DNA of 64,000 nt from Pseudomonadota bacterium (GTDB taxonomy: Bacteria; Pseudomonadota; Alphaproteobacteria; Acetobacterales; Acetobacteraceae): the NCBI GenBank assembly GCA_021809435.1, contig JAKBAD010000002.1, forward strand, positions 124,001 to 188,000, written 5' to 3'. The notes below the pieces were generated by a model. The model was not told the DNA's origin, made no database searches, and was given only the letters and a program-made list of their open reading frames with translations. This document shows, piece after piece, positions 23,438-31,986 of the stretch (position 1 is the first letter of the stretch; each line of letters begins with the position of its first letter). Both the position numbers and the translations under genes were made by a program.

Positions 23438-25330
23438 TTACTCCGCGGCGGCGCGTTCCGCGAGGGGCGAGGGGCGCAAAAATTCCGGCACCAGACGCTG
23501 GAGCAGCGCCAGGGCGGCGGGCTCGTCGCGGGTTTCGGTGAGGGCGGCCAGCTCATCGAAGGCGGCGCGGATGTCGGCCAGGGCGGCGCGGCGGGGGGTG
23601 GCGACGAGCAGGCCGGGCAGCGCCGTGGGGCGTGGGGTTTCGGCGCCGTGGAAGAGCTGCTCGAAGAGTTTTTCGCCCGGGCGGATGCCGGTGAATTCGA
23701 TTTTAATGTCGGTTTCCGGGCGCAGGCCGGCGAGCTGGATCATTTGGCGGGCGAGGTCGAGAATGCGGAGCGGCTCGCCCATGTCGAGCACGAAGATGCC
23801 GCCTTCGGGGACGATGGCGGCATCGGCGCCAACGGAGGCGGCCTCGAGGCAGAGGCCGACGGCTTCCTTGGCGGTCATGAAATAGCGGCGCATTTCGGGG
23901 GCGGTGATGGTGAGCGGGCCGCCCTGGGCGAGCTGGCGGCGGAACAGCTCGACCACCGAGCCGGTGGAGCCCAGCACATTGCCAAACCGCACGGTGACCA
24001 CCCGCAGGCCAGTGCCGGTGTGACGGGCGGCGACATCTTGCGCCTGGGCGTAAAGCTCGGCGAGACGCTTGCTGGCGCCCATGATGGAGGCGGGGTTGAC
24101 CGCCTTGTCGGTGGAGATGAGCACCATGAGCCGGGCGCCGGCCTGGGCCGCGGCATCGGCCACCACGCGGGTGCCAAGCGCGTTGGTGCGCAGGGCTTCG
24201 AGGGGGTTGGCCTCGACGATGGGGACATGTTTGAGGGCGGCGGCGTGGAGCACGAGGTCGGGCGCGAAGGCCTGGCAGAGGGCGGTGATGCGGGGCTGGT
24301 CACGGATATCGGCGATGGCGGCCTGACGGGGAATGTGGGGGGCGGTTTCGGCCAGTTCGAGGTCGATCTGCCAGAGGGCGTATTCGGAGGAATCGAGCAG
24401 CAGCAGCTCGGCCGGGGCCAGCGCCGCGACCTGGCGGGTGAGTTCGGCGCCGATGGAGCCTCCGGCCCCGGTGACCAGCACGCGCGCGCCGGTGATGAGG
24501 GCGGCCATGCGCGCCATGTCGAGCGGGACTTGCGGGCGCTGGAGCAGATCCTCGATGGCGATGGGGGCGAGGTCGGGCACGCCCTGGGCGGGGCCGAGGC
24601 TGGTGAGGCTGGGCGTGCGCAGCACGGTGAGACCGAGGGCGGCGGCGCTGCCGAGCAGGCGCCGCAGACCCGGGCCGGTGAGCACGCTGGCGGTGATGAT
24701 GAGCAGGTCGGGGCGGGGGGTGAGGCGGCGGAGCGCGGCCTCGGCATCGTCGAGGCTGGCGATGATGTCGAGCCCGGCCATGCGGCCGCCGGCAAAGCGG
24801 GGCGAAAGGGCGATGAGGCCGCAAATACGGTAAGGCGGCGCCGGGGCGCGGGCATGGGCGGCGAGGAAGAGCTCTGCCTCCTCACCGCTGCCGACCAGGA
24901 TGGCGCGGCGGTGGCGCGCGGGCGCGGCACGCACCGGCAGGCGCTCACGCCATAGGCGGTAAAGTAGCTTGGGCAGGGTGAGCAGCGTGCTTTCGACCAG
25001 CGCCAGAATGACCGGAAAACCAGGCGATGGCAGCCAGAACCCAGCGCCCAGCATGAACAGCGTGAGCAGCAGCGCCACGCCAAGCCCCGCGAGCGCCAGG
25101 GCCACCAAGTCGCGGAAGGAGACGAAGCGCCAATGCAGGCGCGCGAAGCCAGAGGGCAGGCCGATGAGCCAGACGACGAGCGCCGCGCCCACCGCCAGGG
25201 ATGGCGGGCAATGGCGGGCCGGCTGGGCCAGCCACCAGGCCGCCGCCACACCCAACGCCGCCGAGCCGCCATCAACCGCGAGATTGAGCGCCATGCGGCG
25301 AAGCAGATGCGGCGAGGCGTTTTGTCTCAT
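23438..25330 (-). CDS. Membrane nucleotide-sugar 4,6-dehydratase (CapD/WbpM/PglF-like)
   Basis: 630-residue protein: four N-terminal membrane segments (to about residue 130), a CoA-binding-like Rossmann domain (RRAILVGSGEEAELF), then the catalytic SDR domain with VLVTGAGGSIGAELTRQ at about 285 and STDKAVNPASIMGASKRLAEL. The Met in place of the usual catalytic Tyr is normal for this inverting-dehydratase class. It is expected to convert a UDP-N-acetyl-sugar to its 4-keto-6-deoxy form for the neighbouring aminotransferase. No acetyltransferase or glycosyltransferase is adjacent. Confidence 0.92.
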   Translation of the reverse strand: MRQNASPHLLRRMALNLAVDGGSAALGVAAAWWLAQPARHCPPSLAVGAALVVWLIGLPSGFARLHWRFVSFRDLVALALAGLGVALLLTLFMLGAGFWLPSPGFPVILALVESTLLTLPKLLYRLWRERLPVRAAPARHRRAILVGSGEEAELFLAAHARAPAPPYRICGLIALSPRFAGGRMAGLDIIASLDDAEAALRRLTPRPDLLIITASVLTGPGLRRLLGSAAALGLTVLRTPSLTSLGPAQGVPDLAPIAIEDLLQRPQVPLDMARMAALITGARVLVTGAGGSIGAELTRQVAALAPAELLLLDSSEYALWQIDLELAETAPHIPRQAAIADIRDQPRITALCQAFAPDLVLHAAALKHVPIVEANPLEALRTNALGTRVVADAAAQAGARLMVLISTDKAVNPASIMGASKRLAELYAQAQDVAARHTGTGLRVVTVRFGNVLGSTGSVVELFRRQLAQGGPLTITAPEMRRYFMTAKEAVGLCLEAASVGADAAIVPEGGIFVLDMGEPLRILDLARQMIQLAGLRPETDIKIEFTGIRPGEKLFEQLFHGAETPRPTALPGLLVATPRRAALADIRAAFDELAALTETRDEPAALALLQRLVPEFLRPSPLAERAAAE

Positions 25331-25399
25331 GAGGGGACTATAACCCAGCGCGGGCGGAGCGGCTACAACTTAAAATAAGCGTTTTGTTGGTGGAAGCAT

Positions 25400-25425
25400 G
25401 GGGAGCTTTTGGTGAAAAGCTCCCC
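25400..25425. repeat. 11-bp stem hairpin between ridA-like and capD-like genes
   Basis: Arms ggggagctttt and aaaagctcccc around ggtg. The flanking text (aaaccccgcaaaaacttttgag) resembles a dispersed intergenic repeat of acetic acid bacteria, by memory only. It may act as a terminator or processing site between two minus-strand genes. Confidence 0.5.
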
Positions 25426-25471
25426 AAACCCCGCAAAAACTTTTGAGTATGGCGAGGGAAGAGCGAAGCGG

Positions 25472-25933
25472 TTAGACCAGCTCGACCAGGGCTTCGACCT
25501 CGACCGCCGCATCGAGCGGCAAAGAGGGCACGCCGACGGTGGAGCGGGCATGGCGCCCGGCATCGCCGAAAATGGCGACCGCCAGATCGGAGGCGCCGTT
25601 CATGACCACCGCATGCTGGGTGAACTCGGCCGGCGCGGCGATGAAGCCGCCGAGACGGACGATTTGCTTGATGTCGGCCAGGCCGTTGGGCAAGGCGGCG
25701 TTGAGCTGGGCCAGCACATTGATGAGGCAGAGGCGGGCGGCATATTGGCCTTCTTCGAGGCTGACCGTCTGGCCGAGTTTGCCGGTGACGGCGAGCTTGC
25801 CATCGACCGCGGGCAACTGGCCCGAGACCACCGCGAGCTTGCCCGCGATGCTGACCGGCACATAGGTTGCCACCGGTTTCATGGGAGTGGGCAGGGAAAT
25901 GCCGAGTTCGGCCAGACGCTCGAGAATGCTCAT
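25472..25933 (-). CDS. RidA/YjgF-family protein (150-residue subgroup)
   Basis: 153 residues, the longer RidA subgroup beginning ILERLAELGISLPTPMKPVA. Canonical RidA deaminates reactive enamine/imine intermediates; the conserved Arg lies in GRHARSTVGVPSLPLDAAVE near the C-terminus and VVSGQLP in the core. It is ten bases downstream of the RNR-derived protein and probably in the same operon. Specific substrate unknown. Confidence 0.88.
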   Translation of the reverse strand: MSILERLAELGISLPTPMKPVATYVPVSIAGKLAVVSGQLPAVDGKLAVTGKLGQTVSLEEGQYAARLCLINVLAQLNAALPNGLADIKQIVRLGGFIAAPAEFTQHAVVMNGASDLAVAIFGDAGRHARSTVGVPSLPLDAAVEVEALVELV

Positions 25934-25942
25934 ATGTAAACC

Positions 25943-27418
25943 TCAGCTCACCAGTTTGAGGGCTTTGCGACGCTCGCGCGGCGCGGGGGCGGGCAGATCG
26001 AGCGGCAGCAAGGGCGCGCGCTCGGAGGCACCATCGCCCACTGTGTCGGCATCCTCAAGGGTGGCGGGGGGAAGATTTGTCTGGCCGAGATAATTCACCG
26101 CCAGATTGCGGAACACATAGTCGAGCATGGAAGTGGCGGCGGGCACGGCGGCGTCGCCCTCGACCGCGCCGGAGGGCCCGAAGCGGGTGAAGGTGAAGGC
26201 CTCGACGTAATCTTTCAGGTCAACGCCATGCTGGAGGCCGATCGAGACGGCGATGGCGAAGGCATCCATGAGGCCACGGAAGGCGGCGCCTTCCTTGTGG
26301 AGGGCGATGAAGATTTCCCCCAACTTGCCGTTGGCGTATTCGCCGGTGGAGAGGAACAGCTTGTGGCCGCCGACCGAGACTTTTTGGGTGTAGCCCGAGC
26401 GGCGGGCGGGCAGCGCGGCGCGCACGCGCGGGCTGGGCGCGGGGGCGGCCGGGGCGGTGACGGGCAGAAAGGCGAAGAAGGGCTTCAAAGCCTCGGCCAT
26501 GACGCCCTGGGCGCCGGCGCGCGGCAGGGTGAACAGCTCATCGCCCGACAGCAGGGCGGCGAGCGCGTCTTCGGCGCTCACCCCCTCGGCGGCGAGGCGC
26601 GCCCGCACCCAGCCGGCCAGCCCGCCCTCGGGCGCGGTGGCGGCCAGGGCCGGGGCGAAATTGACCGCCTCGGCGCCCAGCAGGGCTTCGATTTCGGGCT
26701 CGGTGACGAAGCCGAGCAGGGTTTCATGGCGGCGCTGGCCGGCCGTGGCGGCCTCGGCCTGGGCGGCCTGGGCGGCGGCGAGCAGGCCGGGCAGCGGCAG
26801 GTCAGCGGGCAGTTTGGGCAAGGTGATGGCAAAACCCGGGGCGCCGTTGAGCAGCGCGCTGGAGGCGAGGTCGGCCTCGGCGGCGATGAAGCCCGAGAGA
26901 GCGGCCGCCACGTCGCGAGCCATGGCGCTCTCGTAAGGCAGGCCAAGGCGGGCGAGCAGGAGGTTGAGGTCGGTGAAGCTCAGGCCGAGCTTGGGCTCGG
27001 AGGGCGCGGCCAGGGTGAGCGCGGTGACCGCCACGCGCACCGCGGCGCCAAGGGCGGGGAGGTCAAGCTCGTCATATGCATCGAGGAAAGCGGGGAGGTT
27101 GAGGCAAAAGCCCGGCACGCCGCCCGCGCGATGGCGCCAGATGCGCGCGCACGGCGCGGCGCGGCGGGTGGCGATGAGGGTGCGGAGTTGCCCGGCGATG
27201 TCGCCTTCCAGCCCCGCCGTGACCGCGCGGGCCGCGATGGGGGCGACCCAGGCCTCGACGGCGATCGGCAGATCGACACGGCCTTGGCCGACGAACAGCG
27301 AGGCCAGCGCCTGGGCGGCCGGGCGGCCGAACCCCTCGGGCAGGCGCACGGCCACGCTCTCGGAGTCGGGATCGGGGGATGCGGCGAGCGTGATGAGCTT
27401 GTGGCCCTGCCAGTCCAT
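25943..27418 (-). CDS. Ribonucleotide reductase-derived protein with TSCPD domain, catalytically degenerate
   Basis: 491 residues from the ATG at 27418 (gagg eight bases upstream); an ATG at 27436 is an alternative. Residues about 343-447 ([20 protein letters not shown] ... [17 protein letters not shown]) match the C-terminal TSCPD region of B12-dependent class II ribonucleotide reductase (NrdJ). Residues about 104-196, especially [19 protein letters not shown] and [20 protein letters not shown], resemble the NrdJ stretch LGYANLG...LMRLGLPYDS. The whole protein has only two cysteines (90 and 105), and the catalytic NPCSE-type motif and radical site are missing. So it looks like a conserved but catalytically dead RNR derivative, perhaps regulatory. 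The match is from memory of the family. Confidence 0.72.
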   Translation of the reverse strand: MDWQGHKLITLAASPDPDSESVAVRLPEGFGRPAAQALASLFVGQGRVDLPIAVEAWVAPIAARAVTAGLEGDIAGQLRTLIATRRAAPCARIWRHRAGGVPGFCLNLPAFLDAYDELDLPALGAAVRVAVTALTLAAPSEPKLGLSFTDLNLLLARLGLPYESAMARDVAAALSGFIAAEADLASSALLNGAPGFAITLPKLPADLPLPGLLAAAQAAQAEAATAGQRRHETLLGFVTEPEIEALLGAEAVNFAPALAATAPEGGLAGWVRARLAAEGVSAEDALAALLSGDELFTLPRAGAQGVMAEALKPFFAFLPVTAPAAPAPSPRVRAALPARRSGYTQKVSVGGHKLFLSTGEYANGKLGEIFIALHKEGAAFRGLMDAFAIAVSIGLQHGVDLKDYVEAFTFTRFGPSGAVEGDAAVPAATSMLDYVFRNLAVNYLGQTNLPPATLEDADTVGDGASERAPLLPLDLPAPAPRERRKALKLVS

Positions 27419-27620
27419 TTTGTCTGCCTCACTCATGGTGAGGGGAGTGTAAGCGAAGGGAGGGGGTGGGGAAAAGTGCATCTTGTGGCGAATCCGCGCA
27501 TCACCCACAGAATCTTGTGGATAGTCTGAAAGTTGGGGCTTGGAATCGGGGGGAGCTGGGCGCGCTGCGCCGCCACCGGCCACCATGGACCTCGGACGCT
27601 GAACACTTTATAGGAGGCCC

Positions 27621-28034
27621 ATGAGCAGCACCCAGAATTCCGCGCAGGCAGGCCGGTCGCTTGGTCTCAAGCTTCTGATCCTTCATCCCGGCACTTATTT
27701 CCAGACCCTGTTTCGTGGCCGTTTTGTCGGCCGCGACGAGGGGGGCAACCAGTATTTCGAGCGGGCTGGCCGCCGGGGCAAGGCGCGCGGCGTGCGCTGG
27801 GTGATTTATGCCGGGAAGGACGATCCTTCGAGCGTGCCCGCCGAATGGCATGCCTGGCTGCACCATGTGACCGAGGCGCCGCTGCCAGCCGCCGCCCGCC
27901 CCTTTGCCAAGCCCCACCGCGCCAACCAGACCGGCACCGCTGAACGCTACCGCCCGGGGCTGAAGGCGTATCAGGCCCCGGCCGCCGCCAAGCCGGCGGG
28001 GCTTTATGAAGCCTGGTCGCCGGACCAGGGCTGA
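27621..28034 (+). CDS. NADH:ubiquinone oxidoreductase accessory subunit, NDUFA12 type
   Basis: 137 residues matching the NDUFA12/B17.2 family, an accessory complex I subunit shared by alphaproteobacteria and mitochondria. Core: GTYFQTLFRGRFVGRDEGGNQYFE, RRWV-like RGVRWVIYAG and VPAEWHAWLHH. The C-terminal tail is AP-rich. It is 14 kb from the nuo operon on the opposite strand and leads a three-gene run with mlaD and a DUF2155 gene, the usual alphaproteobacterial arrangement. Confidence 0.93.
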   Translation: MSSTQNSAQAGRSLGLKLLILHPGTYFQTLFRGRFVGRDEGGNQYFERAGRRGKARGVRWVIYAGKDDPSSVPAEWHAWLHHVTEAPLPAAARPFAKPHRANQTGTAERYRPGLKAYQAPAAAKPAGLYEAWSPDQG

Positions 28035-28039
28035 CCCGC

Positions 28040-28537
28040 ATGACCCGCCGTCTGCCCGAGCTTCTCACGGGGCTTGGTGTGATCATCGTCGCCGTGCTGT
28101 TTTTGCTTTACGCGCTGCGCGGCGCGGGGGAGCTGAGCACGGGTGGCTACCGTTTGACCGCGCGCTTTGGCTCGGTTGGGGCGCTGGCCATTGGCGCTGA
28201 TGTGAAGATTGGCGGGGTGGTGGTGGGGCACGTGGCCTCGGAGACGCTCGACCCCGTGACCTATGCCGCCGTGGTCGGGCTCGACATTAATGATAGCGTG
28301 CAGATTCCCGATGATTCCTCGGCGGCGGTGACCTCGGACAGCCTGCTCGGCGGCGATTATGTGAATGTGTCGCCCGGTGGCTCGAACAATATGCTCAAGC
28401 CCGGCAGCGCCTTTGCCACCACCCAGTCGGCGGTGAATATTGGCGATCTGCTCGGCAAGTTCATCTTCTCGCTGGGCGGCGCGTCTTCATCCAAGGGCAG
28501 CGGCGCCGCGCCAGCCCCCGCCAGCGCGGCGCCCTGA
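28040..28537 (+). CDS. mlaD: MlaD-like MCE-domain protein
   Basis: 165 residues: one N-terminal membrane anchor (TGLGVIIVAVLFLLYAL) and a single MCE domain, YRLTARFGSVGALAIGADVKIGGVVVG ... DSLLGGDYVNVSPGG. MlaD hexamers in the inner membrane carry phospholipids between the ATP-driven MlaFE core and the outer membrane. The partners mlaE, mlaF, mlaC and mlaB are not in the window. It lies five bases after NDUFA12 and two before the DUF2155 gene, so co-transcription is nearly certain. Confidence 0.9.
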   Translation: MTRRLPELLTGLGVIIVAVLFLLYALRGAGELSTGGYRLTARFGSVGALAIGADVKIGGVVVGHVASETLDPVTYAAVVGLDINDSVQIPDDSSAAVTSDSLLGGDYVNVSPGGSNNMLKPGSAFATTQSAVNIGDLLGKFIFSLGGASSSKGSGAAPAPASAAP

Positions 28538-28539
28538 TT

Positions 28540-29328
28540 ATGCGCGCCCTGCCCCCACTTGCCATTACGGTTGGGTTGGCGCTGATGGCCGGGGCGGCCT
28601 TGGCGCAGAGTGACCAAAGCTCGATTTATGTGCCCAACGCGCCGGCGGCGACGCCCGCGCAGAGCGCGCCGCCAAGCCAGGCCGTGGCCAGCGCGCCGCT
28701 GACCCCGCCAGCACCACCGCCCGGGCTGGTACAGACACAGACCCCCGCCCAGGCCGCGGCGGTGAACGCGGCCCCACTGGCCGCACCCAACGCGGTGCCC
28801 GCCGCGCCGCTGAGCGCGCCATCCCAGGCGCCGCTGCCAGTGGTGCAGGCCCCGGAAACGCCGGTGGCACCGGTGGAGACGCCCAGCGCGCCAATTGCCC
28901 CCGTGGCACCCGCCGCCCCGGCGGCGCCCGCCGCGCCAAGCGCGCCAAGCGCGCCCACCACGCCAGCGGGGCCCACGGCGCCAGCCAGCACGACGCCGCC
29001 CGCCCAGGATGTGGCCCCTGCCCCGGAAACCGCCTGGGTGAACGGGCATAGCGCCGTGATCGGTGTGCTGAACGAGGTGGATGGCAGCGCCAGCACCCTG
29101 GCCGTGCCCGTGGGCGGACAGGCCAAGGCCGGCGATTTGATGGTTTCTGTGCAGGCTTGCGTGATGCGCCCGCAGGGGCAGTTGCCGGATGTGGCGATTT
29201 ATTTGACCCTGACACCCCAGGGGGCTGGCGCGACGCCGAGCTTTAAGGGGTGGGTGGTGCGCTCACAGCCAGGTGCCAGCGCGGCCGGGGATTCGACCGA
29301 GGCATTCCGGGCGGTTGGCTGCTCTTAA
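28540..29328 (+). CDS. DUF2155 periplasmic protein with long Pro/Ala linker
   Basis: 262 residues. A signal peptide ends in GAALAQ near residue 23, a Pro/Ala/Thr-rich low-complexity linker spans about 30-160, and the DUF2155 domain fills 163-262 (VIGVLNEVDGSASTLAVPVG, MVSVQACVMRPQGQLPDVAI, FKGWVVRSQPG). DUF2155 proteins are periplasmic, of unknown function, and usually sit beside NDUFA12 and mlaD. The linker is much longer than the domain needs. Confidence 0.85.
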   Translation: MRALPPLAITVGLALMAGAALAQSDQSSIYVPNAPAATPAQSAPPSQAVASAPLTPPAPPPGLVQTQTPAQAAAVNAAPLAAPNAVPAAPLSAPSQAPLPVVQAPETPVAPVETPSAPIAPVAPAAPAAPAAPSAPSAPTTPAGPTAPASTTPPAQDVAPAPETAWVNGHSAVIGVLNEVDGSASTLAVPVGGQAKAGDLMVSVQACVMRPQGQLPDVAIYLTLTPQGAGATPSFKGWVVRSQPGASAAGDSTEAFRAVGCS

Positions 29329-29331
29329 GGC

Positions 29332-29350
29332 CGAGCCCGAGGGGGGCTCG
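29332..29350 (+). terminator. Weak hairpin after DUF2155 gene
   Basis: Arms cgagccc and gggctcg just after the stop, followed by tgcctaattt. A short stem with only a weak T-rich exit. Confidence 0.4.
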
Positions 29351-29468
29351 TGCCTAATTTGCAACAGGTTCAAATTGTTCGCGCGCAAGGTGCTGATTAA
29401 CCTGTTATGGCGCAGGGTAAACGCTTAAGTTTTGGGTAATACAATTTTGCCTGCTTGGGAGTTTGCTT

Positions 29469-30515
29469 ATGAGATTACGCCTTGCTCTTGCCGCCGCCAC
29501 CTGCCTTGGGTTGCCGCTGGTTGCCCATGCCCAGCCCGTGACCGGGCCTTATGTGGATTTGGGGCTGGGGACCACGATCCTCCAGCCGGAGAAAATCGCC
29601 GGCGCCACCGTGCAGACCCGCCCGGATTATGCTGGCGTCGCCGGTGTGGGGTATGGGTTTGGCAATGGCTTCCGCGTGCAGCTGGAAGGCAATTTCCGCC
29701 GCAACAACGTTAGCAAGCTCGATTATGCAGGCCTGTCCGCGCCGCTCTCGGGCGGGATCAATACGTATGGCATGTTCGCCAACGGGTTTTATGATATCCC
29801 GGTGGATTTTCCGATCACCCCTTATGTGGGCGCCGGTGTTGGGTTTCAGTGGCAGAAAGTCCAGTCGGTGCATGGCACGTTCCTGGGCCAGAGCGCGGTG
29901 ATCAAGGGTACGTCGAGCAGCTTTGCTTATGACCTGATCGCGGGGGCGTCTTATAACATTGCCCAGGTGCCGGGTTTGGCGGTGACCGCCGAGTACCGCT
30001 TTACGCAGCTGACCGCGAACCGGACATATTATGTGGCCACGAACGGCTATCAGCATATTTATGCCGGGCCGGAATCCAGCCACTCGCTGCTGATTGGGCT
30101 GCGCTACCAGCTGTTTAACGCGCCGGCCCCGGTGGCCGCGCCTGCCCCGGCGCCGATGCCGGTGGCCGCGCCCGCGCCGGCGCCCGCCAAGACGTATCTG
30201 GTGTTTTTTGACTGGGACAAGGCGGTGCTGACGCCGCGCGCCACGCAGATTATCGCCGAGGCGGCGGCGGATTCGAAGACGCAGAATGTCACCACGCTGA
30301 ATGTTTCGGGCTATACCGATACCTCGGGTACGGCGGTTTATAACCAGGGCCTCTCGGAGCGGCGCGCCAAGGCGGTAGCGGCCAAGCTGGTGAATGACGG
30401 CGTGCCGGCTGCCGAGATCGAGATTCATGCTTATGGCGAGACGCATTTGCTGGTGCCGACCGGCCCGAATGTGCGCGAGCCGCAGAACCGCCGCGTGGAG
30501 ATTGTGCTGAACTGA
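29469..30515 (+). CDS. OmpA-family outer membrane protein, paralogue 1
   Basis: 348 residues from the ATG at 29469 (an upstream TTG is unlikely). Signal peptide LALAAATCLGLPLVAHAQ; an eight-strand-type barrel domain at about 20-215 (PVTGPYVDLGLG ... LLIGLRYQLF); an Ala-Pro linker; and an OmpA C-terminal peptidoglycan-binding domain at about 240-348 with YLVFFDWDKAVLTPRA, SGYTDTSGT and LSERRAKAVAAKL. First of four tandem paralogues. A Rho-independent terminator follows directly. Confidence 0.92.
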   Translation: MRLRLALAAATCLGLPLVAHAQPVTGPYVDLGLGTTILQPEKIAGATVQTRPDYAGVAGVGYGFGNGFRVQLEGNFRRNNVSKLDYAGLSAPLSGGINTYGMFANGFYDIPVDFPITPYVGAGVGFQWQKVQSVHGTFLGQSAVIKGTSSSFAYDLIAGASYNIAQVPGLAVTAEYRFTQLTANRTYYVATNGYQHIYAGPESSHSLLIGLRYQLFNAPAPVAAPAPAPMPVAAPAPAPAKTYLVFFDWDKAVLTPRATQIIAEAAADSKTQNVTTLNVSGYTDTSGTAVYNQGLSERRAKAVAAKLVNDGVPAAEIEIHAYGETHLLVPTGPNVREPQNRRVEIVLN

Positions 30516-30541
30516 TCAGCCAAGGCTGAGACCTAAAAAAG

Positions 30542-30573
30542 CGCCGCTCCGGGTAACCGGGGCGGCGTTTTTT
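30542..30573 (+). terminator. Rho-independent terminator after OmpA paralogue 1
   Basis: GC hairpin cgccgctccgg/ccggggcggcg with a gtaa-type loop, followed by six T. Near-identical terminators follow paralogues 2 and 3. Confidence 0.85.
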
Positions 30574-30591
30574 GTTCCGAATAGTTAAGGT

Positions 30592-30609
30592 TGTGTTAAA
30601 AATGACACA
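30592..30609. promoter_or_regulatory. Palindromic box upstream of OmpA paralogue 2
   Basis: tgtgttaaaaatgacaca has dyad symmetry and recurs with one change at 31853-31869, upstream of paralogue 3. It lies in the promoter-sized gap before the gene and may be an operator. Confidence 0.45.
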
Positions 30610-30709
30610 CCGGGCCGATTTTATGTCCCTGCGGCGTATTGGTTGTCCGCTGGGCAGGTAGGTCTGCTAGGTTTTGGGCTTCTTAGAGATTTTTACAGGT
30701 GGGATCAGC

Positions 30710-31777
30710 ATGAAAATTAAGGCTTTGCTTGCCATATCGTCGTTGCTTGGCGCCCCGCTGGCGGCTTATGCCCAGCCTGTGACCGGGTTTTATGTCGATC
30801 TCGGGTTGGGCACGAATATCGTGCAGAAGACGACCTATAATGTTCCCGCAGAGCCCGGCAATAGCGGCAAATTCTTCTTCAACCCCGATTACGCCGGGGT
30901 GTTTGGGGGTGGTTATGGGTTTGGCAATGGCTTGCGCGTACAACTGGATGGTAATTTTTACCGCAACTCGGCACATAAATTTACCAGCAATAGGGGCTTC
31001 TCGGCGGGGATGTGGGGCGGCGTGAACCGGTATGGTTTCATGGCCAATGTCTTCTACGATCTGCCTGTGAAGTTTGTGGTCCAGCCTTATGTCGGGGCCG
31101 GTATCGGGTATCAGTGGGAGAAGTTTTTGCATGTACGCGATGCGGGGGGAGATAATCTGGGCGGGACCGGCGGCAGTTTTTCCTATGACCTGATCGCGGG
31201 CGCGGCTTATGATGTGCCGGTCGTTCCGGGTTTGGCCGTGACGGCGGAATACCGGTTCTCGCAGCTGGTGCAAACCCACGGCGCTTATCATGACGTTACG
31301 CCCTTCCTCAGCAATAACAAGGTGGATGTTGGGCAGGAGGCTAGCCACACGCTGTTGCTGGGGCTGCGCTATCAGCTGTTCAACGCGCCTGCCGCCGTGG
31401 CCCCTGCCCCGGCGCCGATGCCGGTGGCCGCGCCCGCGCCGGCGCCCGCCAAGACGTATCTGGTGTTTTTTGACTGGGATAAGGCGGTGCTGACGCCGCG
31501 GGCTACGCAGATTATCGCCGAGGCGGCGGCGGATTCGAAGACGCAGAACGTCACCACGCTGAATGTTTCGGGCTATACCGATACCTCGGGTACGGTTGTT
31601 TATAACCAGGGGCTCTCGGAGCGGCGCGCCAAGGCGGTGGCGGCCAAGCTGGTGGATGACGGCGTGCCGGCTGCCGAGATCGAGATTCATGCTTATGGCG
31701 AGACGCATTTGCTGGTGCCGACCGGCCCGAATGTGCGCGAGCCGCAGAATCGCCGCGTGGAGATTGTGCTGAACTGA
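30710..31777 (+). CDS. OmpA-family outer membrane protein, paralogue 2
   Basis: 355 residues from the ATG at 30710; the longer in-frame start would add a non-signal segment. Signal peptide KIKALLAISSLLGAPLAAYAQ, barrel domain VTGFYVDLGLG ... LLLGLRYQLF, Ala-Pro linker and an OmpA C-terminal domain that differs from paralogue 1 at only two residues (V for A after TSGT, D for N in KLVDDG). The barrel halves are far more divergent. It probably anchors the outer membrane to peptidoglycan, by family knowledge. Confidence 0.92.
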   Translation: MKIKALLAISSLLGAPLAAYAQPVTGFYVDLGLGTNIVQKTTYNVPAEPGNSGKFFFNPDYAGVFGGGYGFGNGLRVQLDGNFYRNSAHKFTSNRGFSAGMWGGVNRYGFMANVFYDLPVKFVVQPYVGAGIGYQWEKFLHVRDAGGDNLGGTGGSFSYDLIAGAAYDVPVVPGLAVTAEYRFSQLVQTHGAYHDVTPFLSNNKVDVGQEASHTLLLGLRYQLFNAPAAVAPAPAPMPVAAPAPAPAKTYLVFFDWDKAVLTPRATQIIAEAAADSKTQNVTTLNVSGYTDTSGTVVYNQGLSERRAKAVAAKLVDDGVPAAEIEIHAYGETHLLVPTGPNVREPQNRRVEIVLN

Positions 31778-31803
31778 TCAGCCAAGGCTGAGATCTAAGA
31801 AAA

Positions 31804-31834
31804 CGCCGCTCCGGGCAGCCGGGGCGGCGTTTTT
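31804..31834 (+). terminator. Rho-independent terminator after OmpA paralogue 2
   Basis: cgccgctccgg/ccggggcggcg stem with a gcag-type loop and five T; a copy of the terminator after paralogue 1. Confidence 0.85.
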
Positions 31835-31852
31835 GTTGGTGACGGCGCGGAA

Positions 31853-31869
31853 TGTGTTGAAAATGACAC
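31853..31869. promoter_or_regulatory. Palindromic box upstream of OmpA paralogue 3
   Basis: tgtgttgaaaatgacac matches the box at 30592-30609 in 16 of 17 bases. Confidence 0.45.
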
Positions 31870-31986
31870 GGGAAACGAGTTTTGTGGCAAAAGATAACGT
31901 TTCTGGTGCGTTAAGCGCGCGAGGCGCGCTAATGTGAAGGCGGTTAAATAAATTCTTAACAACACGATCCAGATATGAGGTTGTTC

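Noticed and set aside
28630-29020. Pro/Ala repeats in the DUF2155 gene as a possible repeat array or CRISPR-like structure
   Set aside because: The repetition is codon-level low complexity in an in-frame periplasmic linker, with no constant repeat unit or spacer.
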